From the NCBI RefSeq assembly GCF_030651185.1, contig NZ_JAUSCJ010000011.1:62001-126000 (forward strand): a stretch of 64,000 bases of DNA. Reading direction: 5' to 3'. The notes beneath the pieces are model-generated. The model was not told the DNA's origin, did no database searches, and worked only from the letters and a program-made list of their open reading frames with translations. Each line of letters opens with the position of its first letter. Position 1 is the stretch's first letter. The stretch comes from Phenylobacterium sp. GTDB taxonomy: Bacteria > Pseudomonadota > Alphaproteobacteria > Caulobacterales > Caulobacteraceae. This document shows, in pieces, positions 56,897-64,000 of the stretch. Both the position numbers and the translations under genes were made by a program.

Positions 56897-57754
56897 CTAG
56901 GACGGGATCGCCCCCGTGGGTAGAGGCGCAAGCACCGAGCGCAGACCCCGGCTCAAGGCGGCCGGGATCACCGAGGTGTGGCTCTCGCCCTCGAAGACGT
57001 GGGAAGCGACCGGCAGACCTCGCGCGCTCAGCCGCTGCGCCATCTGCCGCATATGATCCACCATCGGCCAGCGCGGGTCAGTCTCCAGGCCGCCCACGGA
57101 CAGGAAGAGCCGGGTCGCAGGATCGGGCTGGGCGGCGGCCTCGGTGGCGAAGGCCTCGCAGTCGCGCCACCACAGGGCCGGACTGTTGGCCACATGCCGG
57201 GTGAAGGCGCCAGGCCGCGTCAGATAGGCGTGCAGGCTGAACAGACCGCCCAGCGAACTGCCCACCAGGGTCTGGTCGCCGGGATCGGTGGCGTAGCGCT
57301 CGGCGATGAAGGGCCGCACCTCCCCGATCAGGAAATCCAGGAAGGCCTCTCCGCCGCCGGCCGGTCCGATGTCGGGTAGGGGCTGGTCTCCCATCTGGGC
57401 CAGCAAGGTCTCGTGGAAGGCGTCGTCGGAGCTCGGCGTGAGGTCCCGGGTGCGCAGCCAGCCATAGTCGCGGCGGCGGCGGCGCGGCCCCCCCAACTGA
57501 TAGCCCACACCCACCAGCAGGCAGGGCGGGACGCCATCGGCGTTCTGCAGGAAACGCAGGGCCTGGGCGGCGATCCCGAACACCGTGTTGGCGTCCATCA
57601 CATAGACCACCGGCAAGGGGTGATCCGGCCTCTGCCCGGTCCAGGGGCTGGGCAGGGCGACATCGATCTGAAAGGTCTCGCCGATGGTTTGGCTGTTCAG
57701 GGCGTACCGATGAGTCGCCAGGATGGTCGCCAGCTCTTGGTCCGTGATCGTCAT
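56897..57754 (-). CDS. Alpha/beta hydrolase, Fes/esterase D-like
   Basis: 285 residues of the ferric-enterobactin-esterase-like family: PLPVVYVMDANTVFGIAA, nucleophile in VGSSLGGLFSLHAY and the catalytic His in FEGESHTSVIPAAL. No siderophore genes are near, so a general carboxylesterase is as likely. 9 nt upstream of mmsA on the same strand, perhaps one unit. Confidence 0.87.
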   Translation of the reverse strand: MTITDQELATILATHRYALNSQTIGETFQIDVALPSPWTGQRPDHPLPVVYVMDANTVFGIAAQALRFLQNADGVPPCLLVGVGYQLGGPRRRRRDYGWLRTRDLTPSSDDAFHETLLAQMGDQPLPDIGPAGGGEAFLDFLIGEVRPFIAERYATDPGDQTLVGSSLGGLFSLHAYLTRPGAFTRHVANSPALWWRDCEAFATEAAAQPDPATRLFLSVGGLETDPRWPMVDHMRQMAQRLSARGLPVASHVFEGESHTSVIPAALSRGLRSVLAPLPTGAIPS

Positions 57755-57894
57755 GTCCGCACCCTCTGCTAGAGGCGAAGCTTGGCCGGACGGTCCCTTG
57801 CCCGCCAGACTTGAAGATCACGCATTTGTTCCCAGCTAAGGTACAGGGGACAGGCTCTTGCACCCCGCCCACCGGCGAGGGCATCTTGCCCCCC

Positions 57895-58767
57895 ATGAGC
57901 AGCGTCGCCACAGAAGCCCTGCCGGCGCGGCGGGCCTATCACGACCATATCGTCGACACCCTGATCGCCGAGCGCGCGCCCAGGCTCTCGGGCGGCTTGG
58001 CGTGGCCGATCATCCGTCCCCTGCTCTACCGCCTGCTGGACTACCGCAAGGCGCGGGCCATGGCCGACGCCATCGGACCCATGGGCGGCCGGCGGGCCCT
58101 GGACTACGTGTCGGACCTGCTGGACGTGAAGGTCACGGTTCACGGCCTGGAGCGCGTGCCCGCGAAGGGCCGCCTGGTGCCGATTTGCAACCACCCCACC
58201 GGCATCGCCGACGGCGTCGCCGTCTATGACGCCCTCAAGGGCGTGCGCCCCGACATCTGCTTCTACGCCAATTCCGACGCCCACCGCGTCGCGCCCAACT
58301 TCGGCGAGGTGCTGATCCCGGTGGAATGGCGCGAGGAGAAGCGCACCCGCGAGCGCACCCGCAACACCCTGAACCTCACCCGCGAAACCCTGGAGGCCGA
58401 GCGTCCCCTGGTGATCTTCCCCGCCGGCCGCCTGGCGCGGAAGGGGTTGGACGGGCGCCTGGCCGAGAGCCCCTGGATGAGCAGCGCCATCTCCATCGCC
58501 CGCAAGTACGAGGCGCCGATCGTGCCCATGCACCTGGCCGGGCCCTGGTCGACCCTGTTCCATTTCTTCCATGGGTTCTCCGGCGAACTGCGGGACATCA
58601 CCCTCTTCCACGAACTTCTGAACAAGCGCGGTCAGCAGTTCCACCTGACCCTCGGGCCGGTGGTCGATCCCGGCCGGCTCGACCCCGACGTGACCACCGC
58701 CACCGACCAGCTCAAGGCCTATGTCGAACACGTCCTGCCCGCGCATCCCGACCGGGCCTTCGCATGA
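57895..58767 (+). CDS. Glycerol-3-phosphate/lysophospholipid acyltransferase-like protein (PlsC superfamily)
   Basis: 290 residues from ATG 57895. The acyltransferase block NHPTGIADGVAVYD (NHx4D type), YANSDAHRVAPN, and IFPAGRLARKG match the PlsC superfamily. No membrane helix is apparent. The stop overlaps the tsaE start by 4 nt (ATGA). Its link to the MurNAc genes downstream is unexplained. Confidence 0.85.
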   Translation: MSSVATEALPARRAYHDHIVDTLIAERAPRLSGGLAWPIIRPLLYRLLDYRKARAMADAIGPMGGRRALDYVSDLLDVKVTVHGLERVPAKGRLVPICNHPTGIADGVAVYDALKGVRPDICFYANSDAHRVAPNFGEVLIPVEWREEKRTRERTRNTLNLTRETLEAERPLVIFPAGRLARKGLDGRLAESPWMSSAISIARKYEAPIVPMHLAGPWSTLFHFFHGFSGELRDITLFHELLNKRGQQFHLTLGPVVDPGRLDPDVTTATDQLKAYVEHVLPAHPDRAFA

Positions 58768-59231
58768 TCGTGGAGGCCGCCGGCGACTTCCGCCTGGACG
58801 ACGAAGCGGCCACCTCGTTCCTCGGCGCGGCCCTGGCCGGAGCGCTCAAGGCCGGCGAGGCCATCTGTCTGACCGGGCCGTTGGGGGCCGGCAAGTCCAC
58901 CCTGGCCCGCGCCCTGATCCGCGCCCTGACCACGCCCGCCGAGGACGTGCCCAGCCCCACCTTCACCCTGGTTCAGTTCTATGAGGGGGCGGGGCTCAAG
59001 GTCGCCCATTTCGACCTCTACCGCCTGACCTCGGCTGACGAGGCCTATGAGATTGGCCTCGACGAGGCGCTTGAGGACGGGGCGGCCTTGATCGAGTGGC
59101 CCGAACGGCTGGAAGGTCATCTGCCGCCAGACCGGCTTGATATAGAGATCACCATTGACGGGGACGGGCGCCGCGCGCGCCTGACCCCCAGCGGCGCCTG
59201 GGAAGGACGTGGGTTTGAGTTCCGATCGTGA
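58764..59231 (+). CDS. tsaE: tRNA threonylcarbamoyladenosine biosynthesis ATPase TsaE
   Basis: 155 residues: P-loop GPLGAGKST (38-46), PSPTFTLVQFYEG, HFDLYRLTSADEAYEIGLDE and IEWPERL are diagnostic for TsaE, which with TsaB and TsaD makes t6A37 on tRNA. Overlaps both neighbours. Confidence 0.95.
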   Translation: MIVEAAGDFRLDDEAATSFLGAALAGALKAGEAICLTGPLGAGKSTLARALIRALTTPAEDVPSPTFTLVQFYEGAGLKVAHFDLYRLTSADEAYEIGLDEALEDGAALIEWPERLEGHLPPDRLDIEITIDGDGRRARLTPSGAWEGRGFEFRS

Positions 59232-60306
59232 AAGCCAGAAGGTAGAGTTCCTGCGCGCGCATGGCCTGGGGGAGGCGCGCCGGGAAGCCCTGGCGGGCGA
59301 CGCGTCAACCCGCAGCTATGAACGACTGACCCTGCCCGGCGGCGCACGTCGCATCTTCATGGATCAGCCCGCGGTGCTGGAAAGCGCCGTTTGCCCGCCG
59401 GAGGCCACGGCGGCCGAGCGACTCGCCTTGGGCTACAACGCCTCGGCGCGACTCGCGGCCGGCTCCATCGCGGCCTTCGTCGCCACGGCCGCCTACCTCC
59501 GTGAGCAGGGCCTCTCGGCGCCGGAGGTCGATATCTATGACATCGGAGCTGGACTGGCCGTGATCGAAGACCTGGGCGATGGCCTGTTCGCCACCCTGAT
59601 CGGCGAGGGTCAGGCCGAGGCGCCGCTCTACGAGACGGCGGTCGATGTTCAGATCAGGTTGCACGCGACGACCCCGCCCGCGATCCTGGAGGCCCAGGGC
59701 GCGGCGTGGCCGCTGCTGACCTACGATGCCCTGGCGCTCAAGGTCGGCACGGACACCTTCCTGGAATGGTGGCCCAAGATGATGGGGATGGCAGCCCTGG
59801 GCGCGGACGCCGTGGCGGAATGGGACGCCCTGTGGGCCCCGGTCTGGGTTCGCGGCGAGGCGGGCGCCAGCGCCTTCACCCATCGCGACTATCACGCGCA
59901 GAACCTGCTCTGGCTGCCCGACCGCGAGGACGTCGCGCGGGTGGGTCTTCTGGACTTCCAGGACGCCCTGCGAGCCCACCCCGCCTGGGACCTCACCCAC
60001 CTGCTGCAGGATGCGCGGCGGGACGTTGCGCCTGAGTTAGAGGCGGCCATGCTCAGCCGCTACCTCGACGCGCGCCCGGCTCTCGACCGGGGGGCCTTTC
60101 TCACCGACTATCGGGCCCTAGCCGCCTCCAATGCCGCGCGCATCCTGGGTCGGGTCTTCGCACGCCAGACGCTCCTGGGCCGCCCCCAGTATCGGGCGTT
60201 CATGCCCCGCACGTGGCGTTATCTCGAACGCAACCTCGCCGATCCCGCGCTGCTTGACCTGAAGATGTGGTTCGACCGCCATGTTCCAGCGGAGCAGAGG
60301 GCGTGA
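59209..60306 (+). CDS. amgK: N-acetylmuramate/N-acetylglucosamine kinase AmgK
   Basis: 365 residues of the aminoglycoside-phosphotransferase fold: GDASTRSYERLTLPGG, FTHRDYHAQNLLWLPDR with the catalytic Asp, and GLLDFQDALRAHPAWDL. AmgK phosphorylates MurNAc at the anomeric carbon in the MurNAc-recycling shortcut. The start is GTG 59209 or TTG 59215, either overlapping tsaE. Adjacent murU supports this call. Confidence 0.93.
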   Translation: MGLSSDRESQKVEFLRAHGLGEARREALAGDASTRSYERLTLPGGARRIFMDQPAVLESAVCPPEATAAERLALGYNASARLAAGSIAAFVATAAYLREQGLSAPEVDIYDIGAGLAVIEDLGDGLFATLIGEGQAEAPLYETAVDVQIRLHATTPPAILEAQGAAWPLLTYDALALKVGTDTFLEWWPKMMGMAALGADAVAEWDALWAPVWVRGEAGASAFTHRDYHAQNLLWLPDREDVARVGLLDFQDALRAHPAWDLTHLLQDARRDVAPELEAAMLSRYLDARPALDRGAFLTDYRALAASNAARILGRVFARQTLLGRPQYRAFMPRTWRYLERNLADPALLDLKMWFDRHVPAEQRA

Positions 60307-61031
60307 CCGCCGGAACCGGGAGCGCATTCCTGAAGACCGCCATGGTGCTGGCCGCCGGCGTCGGCAGCCGCATGCGGCCCCTCACCAACGACCGTCCCAA
60401 GGCCCTGGTCACCGTCAACGGCAAGGCCCTGATCGACCACGTCCTCGACCGGCTGCACGAGGCGGGGATCGAGACGGCCGTGGTCAATGTCCACCACTTC
60501 GCCGAACAGATGGAGGCTCATCTGGAGGGCCGCACCAACCCCCAGGTGCTGATCGTCGATGAGCGGGCGGGCCTGCTGGACTCCGGCGGCGGCATCAAGA
60601 ACGCTCGGCATCTGCTGGGCGACGACCCGATCCTGGTGGCCAATATCGATTCCCTGTGGGTCGGCGGCGAGGTTCCACCCATTGAGGCCATGAAGCGCGC
60701 CTGGGACCCGGCGAAGATGGACATCCTGATGCTGCTGGTCCCCCGGGACCGGGGCATCGGCCTGGAAGGCCCGCGCGGCTTCCGCCTGGACGCCGAGGGC
60801 CGCGCCACCCACATGGCCGACGACGCCAATCCCGCCCCGCTCGCCAATGTCGGATTCCAGATCATGAAGCCGCAGCTGCTGGACGACCAGCCGGAGGGGG
60901 CCTTCTCCATCCTGCCCATCTGGTGGCGGCTGCAGGACGAGGGCCGCATCTACGGCGTGGCCATGGACGCCTTCTGGCTGCACGTCGGCGACCCCGCCGC
61001 CCGCGATGAGGCCGAAGCGAGGCTGACGTGA
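60303..61031 (+). CDS. murU: N-acetylmuramate alpha-1-phosphate uridylyltransferase MurU
   Basis: 242 residues from GTG 60303, overlapping the amgK stop (GTGA). Nucleotidyltransferase signature MVLAAGVGSRMRPLTNDRPK and VNIHHFA-like VNVHHFAEQM are present. MurU makes UDP-MurNAc directly from MurNAc-1-P, bypassing the fosfomycin-sensitive MurA step. Confidence 0.93.
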   Translation: MTAGTGSAFLKTAMVLAAGVGSRMRPLTNDRPKALVTVNGKALIDHVLDRLHEAGIETAVVNVHHFAEQMEAHLEGRTNPQVLIVDERAGLLDSGGGIKNARHLLGDDPILVANIDSLWVGGEVPPIEAMKRAWDPAKMDILMLLVPRDRGIGLEGPRGFRLDAEGRATHMADDANPAPLANVGFQIMKPQLLDDQPEGAFSILPIWWRLQDEGRIYGVAMDAFWLHVGDPAARDEAEARLT

Positions 61032-64000
61032 TCGCCCTGCTGGCCGGCGCCGGTCCTCGCTGGTTCAACATCCCGGCCCACCGGCCCTTCGTCCACGACC
61101 TGGCCCAGGGCCTGTTCGATGCGCTAAGCCCCCTCGGCCCCCAGGCGCTGTCCCAGGCCGTCGTCCTGACCCCCACCCGGCGCGGCGCGCGGGCCCTGGC
61201 CGACGCCTTCATCGCCGCCGCCGGAGGCCGCGCGGTGCTGCCGCCGCAGATCCGGCCCCTTGGCGACCTGGACGAGGGCGAGCCGCCCTTCGAGCCCGGC
61301 GACCTGGCCATCAACCTGCCCGCCGCCATCGATCCCCTGCGCCGCCGGTTCGAACTGATCGCCCTGGTGAAGGGCCACGAGAAACAGCTCGGCCGCGACC
61401 TCGACGCCTCGGCGGCCCTCGAACTGGCTGACGCGCTCGGGTCCTTCCTCGACAGCCTGCAGATCGAGGAGGTCAGCGCCCGGGGCGGCCTGGCCGATCT
61501 CGTCACCGCCGATCTCGCCGAGCACTGGCGGGTCAGCCGCGAGTTCCTGGAGACGGCGCTGGTCGCCTGGCCCGCCCGCCTGCGCGAACTCGGCCTGGTG
61601 GACGTCAGCGAACGCCGCGTGGCCCTGCTCCGCGCCCTCTCCGAGACCTGGGCGGCCAGGCCGCCCGAGGGCGTCCTGATCGCCGCCGGCTCCACCGGCA
61701 CCGCGCCCGCCACCGCCGACCTGCTCAGCGTCATCGCCCGCGCGCCGCAGGGCGCCGTCATCCTGCCCGGCCTCGACGAGAGCCTGGCGGAAAAGGCCTG
61801 GTCCCAGGTGGGGGAGCAGCATCCGCAGGGGGCGATGAAACGGCTGCTGGTGCGCGCCGGGGTGGCCCGCCGCGGCGTGCTGCTGTGGCCCGCCTCCGAC
61901 ACCCTGGACACCGCCGGCCGCTGGCGGCGCCGGGTCATCAACGAGGCCCTGCGCCCCGCCGAGGCCACCGCCGACTGGCTGACCGTCATCGAGACCCTGC
62001 GCGCCGAGGGTCAGACCGAGGACATCGACCCGATCGCCGAGGGGCTGCGCGGCCTGTCGGTGGTCACCGCGCGGGCCGAGGAGGAGGCCGCCACCGTGGC
62101 CGCCCTGCTGCTGCGCGAGGCCCTCGAGACCCCCGGCATGACCGCCGCCCTGGTGGCGCCCGATCAGACCCTGGCCCGCCGGGTCGCCGCCAAGCTGGCC
62201 CGCTGGGGCGTGGGCGCCGACTCCTCGGCGGGCTCCGCCCTGGCCGGCTGCCGCTGCGGGGTGCTGGCCGCCCTGGTCGCCAAGGCCGTGGATGACCCGC
62301 TCGACCCCGTCACCCTGCTGGCCATCGCCAAGCATCCCTTCGTCCGCCTGGGGCTCGATCCGGAGACCCTCGACCGACGCCGCGGCGCCCTGGAGCTGCA
62401 CGGCCTGCGCGGCCCCCGCAAGACCACCTGGGCCACCCTGGAGGCCCAACTCCGCCGCAAGGCCTCAGACTCCCGGATCGAACCCGGCGCCATTGAGGAC
62501 GCGCTGGCCTTCGCCGCCCAGCTGCGCGAGGCCCTGACCCGCCTGCAGGCGCCCTATGCCGACGACACGGCGAGGCCCTCCGAGGCCGCACGCACCCTGG
62601 CGCAGACCATGGAGGCCCTGGCCGCCGACGAGACCCGCGACACTGGCGAGCTCTGGGCCGGCCACGGCGGCGAGGCGTTGGGACGCCTGCTCTCAGGCCT
62701 GATGAGCGAGTCCGACGGATCCCCGGCCGTCAGCCGTCGGGGGTTCGCCGACCTGCTGGCCCGGCTGATGTCGGGCGAGAGCATCCGCAGCGGCGGCGCC
62801 ACCCATCCGCGCCTGCGCATCCTGGGCGCCATCGAGGCCCGTCTGACCCGCGCCGACCGGCTGATCGTGGCGGGACTGGAGGAAGGCGTCTGGCCGCAGG
62901 GCGCGGCGCTGGATCCCTTCCTGTCGCGGCCCATGCGCGAGGCGCTCGGCCTGCCGCCGCCCGAACGCCGGGTCGGCCTGGCCGCCCACGACTTCGCCCA
63001 GGCCGCCTGCGCCCCGGAAGTCATCCTGCTGCATTCCGAACGGCGCGAGGGCGCGCCCGCGGTGAAGTCCCGCTGGCTCTGGCGGCTGGAGACCTTGGCC
63101 AGGGGCGCCGGCATCGCCCTGCCGACCCGCCCGGAGATCCTCGACTGGGCGAGGTCCCTGGACGCGGCGGCCGACTACACCCCGGCCAAGCGTCCCGCCC
63201 CAACCCCGCCGGTCGCCGACCGCCCCCGCGAGATGGCCGTCACCCGGGTCGAGGCCCTGACGCGGGACCCCTACGCCGTCTGGGCCCGCGACATCCTGCG
63301 GCTCTACCCGCTGGAACGCCCCGACGAGGCCGTGGAGGCCCGCGCCCGGGGCACCGCCATCCACAAGGCCTTCGAACGCTTCGCCGAGGCCCATCCGGTG
63401 GACGTCCCGTCCGAGGCGGCGGCGATCTTCGAGGCGATGTACGTCACCGCCCTGGAAGAGGCCGGCATGCCGCACGAGGCCCTGGCCCGGGAAAGCGCGC
63501 TCGCCCGCGAGGCCGCCCTGTGGGTCGCCGACCTGGAGCGCCGCCGCCGCGCCGATGGCCGCACGATCCATGTCGAACTCAAGGGCGAGCTGGAGATCAA
63601 TGCGCCGGGCGGCCTGTTCAAGGTCAATGCGCGGGCCGACCGCATCGAGATCACCCCGGACGGCTACGGCCACATCCTCGACTACAAGACCGGCAAGGCG
63701 CCGTCGCAGAAGGTCGTCGACACCGGCTTCTCGCCGCAGCTGACCCTGACCGCCGCCATCCTGGCCTATGGCGGCTTCCCCAGCCTGGGCCGCCCCATGC
63801 CCGGCGACCTGACATATCTGGAGGTCACCGGCCGCAAGCCCGCCGGCCGTGAGGAAGTACGCGCCGCGGCCGGGGAGGCGAGCGAGGAAGCCGCCCGCAC
63901 CGCCCTGGACGGCCTGGGCAAGCTGGTGGCCCGCTTCGACGACCCGGCCCAGCCCTATCTCTCGCGCTCGGCCCCGCAGTTCGTGAAGACCCACATCAGC
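61028..64000 (+). CDS. addB: Double-strand break repair protein AddB (partial, 3' end outside the window)
   Basis: From GTG 61028 (overlapping the murU stop) the frame runs open to the right edge, 991 residues so far, against about 1000 for alphaproteobacterial AddB. It begins MIALLAGAGPRWFNIPAHRP and has an inactivated helicase-like middle (VVLTPTRRGARALADAF, LIVAGLEEGVWPQGAALDPF). The C-terminal nuclease domain carries GTAIHKAFERF, HVELKGELEI and ILDYKTGKAPS, the PD-(D/E)xK site. AddB works with AddA in end resection for recombination. Antisense frames across this region are shadows. Confidence 0.95.
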   Translation, partial: MIALLAGAGPRWFNIPAHRPFVHDLAQGLFDALSPLGPQALSQAVVLTPTRRGARALADAFIAAAGGRAVLPPQIRPLGDLDEGEPPFEPGDLAINLPAAIDPLRRRFELIALVKGHEKQLGRDLDASAALELADALGSFLDSLQIEEVSARGGLADLVTADLAEHWRVSREFLETALVAWPARLRELGLVDVSERRVALLRALSETWAARPPEGVLIAAGSTGTAPATADLLSVIARAPQGAVILPGLDESLAEKAWSQVGEQHPQGAMKRLLVRAGVARRGVLLWPASDTLDTAGRWRRRVINEALRPAEATADWLTVIETLRAEGQTEDIDPIAEGLRGLSVVTARAEEEAATVAALLLREALETPGMTAALVAPDQTLARRVAAKLARWGVGADSSAGSALAGCRCGVLAALVAKAVDDPLDPVTLLAIAKHPFVRLGLDPETLDRRRGALELHGLRGPRKTTWATLEAQLRRKASDSRIEPGAIEDALAFAAQLREALTRLQAPYADDTARPSEAARTLAQTMEALAADETRDTGELWAGHGGEALGRLLSGLMSESDGSPAVSRRGFADLLARLMSGESIRSGGATHPRLRILGAIEARLTRADRLIVAGLEEGVWPQGAALDPFLSRPMREALGLPPPERRVGLAAHDFAQAACAPEVILLHSERREGAPAVKSRWLWRLETLARGAGIALPTRPEILDWARSLDAAADYTPAKRPAPTPPVADRPREMAVTRVEALTRDPYAVWARDILRLYPLERPDEAVEARARGTAIHKAFERFAEAHPVDVPSEAAAIFEAMYVTALEEAGMPHEALARESALAREAALWVADLERRRRADGRTIHVELKGELEINAPGGLFKVNARADRIEITPDGYGHILDYKTGKAPSQKVVDTGFSPQLTLTAAILAYGGFPSLGRPMPGDLTYLEVTGRKPAGREEVRAAAGEASEEAARTALDGLGKLVARFDDPAQPYLSRSAPQFVKTHIS

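Overview
The window is about 64 kb of a high-GC (visually well above 65%) alphaproteobacterial chromosome, most likely from the family Caulobacteraceae (Caulobacter/Phenylobacterium group). The strongest marker is an intact divL gene, encoding the cell-cycle histidine-kinase homologue in which the phospho-acceptor His is replaced by Tyr. RegB/RegA with a Sco protein, MmcB with an alphaproteobacterial-type SOS box, an AtpD with an Ala/Lys-rich N-terminal extension, and many short GTCATCCCGG...CCGGGATGAC-type intergenic repeats agree with this. The genes are almost all housekeeping. No tRNA, rRNA, CRISPR array, insertion sequence or prophage was seen.

Layout. 0-7.4 kb (+): ProA-family dehydrogenase, nadD, rsfS (probably CTG-started), rlmH, an EnvC-like protein with a degenerate LytM domain, ctpA, a divergent polysaccharide deacetylase, rppH and an alpha/beta hydrolase. 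8.2-8.6 kb (-): a guanidinium exporter (gdx/sugE) preceded by two ACGR-tetraloop hairpins, the signature of a guanidine-II riboswitch. 9.4-15 kb (-): ATP synthase F1 operon atpH-A-(methyltransferase)-G-D-C, with a pseudaminic-acid-type methylase gene inserted between atpA and atpG. 16-24.4 kb: bifunctional PBP, SprT/YgjP-like peptidase, PHA depolymerase, Sco1 divergent from regBA, SOS-boxed mmcB, lipocalin. 24.6-27.8 kb: methyltransferase, DUF885 protein, rnk.

27.8-31.5 kb (-) holds the most unusual locus: two tandem bufferin-type RiPP precursors (DUF2282), the MNIO/DUF692 maturase BufB, its partner BufC (DUF2063), and, start-stop coupled to bufC, a lipoprotein that combines TPR-like helices with a secretin-like domain. 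This suggests a metal-binding peptide pathway with its own envelope component. 32 kb: BrnT/BrnA toxin-antitoxin with palindromic operators. 33-36 kb: VOC protein, ferritin-like di-iron protein, small metallopeptidase. 36-39.6 kb: divL and a nitronate-monooxygenase-like protein.

39.6-49.8 kb: nitrilase-family protein, methyltransferase, a four-repeat helix-turn-helix protein, an EcfG-like sigma factor bracketed by two repeat copies, ferredoxin and ferredoxin reductase, sdhCDAB, and a divergent LysR regulator with two 20-bp operator-like sites. 49.8-64 kb: hybrid histidine kinase coupled to an AraC regulator, zapE, a thioredoxin-like protein, mmsA, an esterase, and an overlapping (+) operon acyltransferase-tsaE-amgK-murU-addB (MurNAc recycling plus recombination); addB runs off the right edge.
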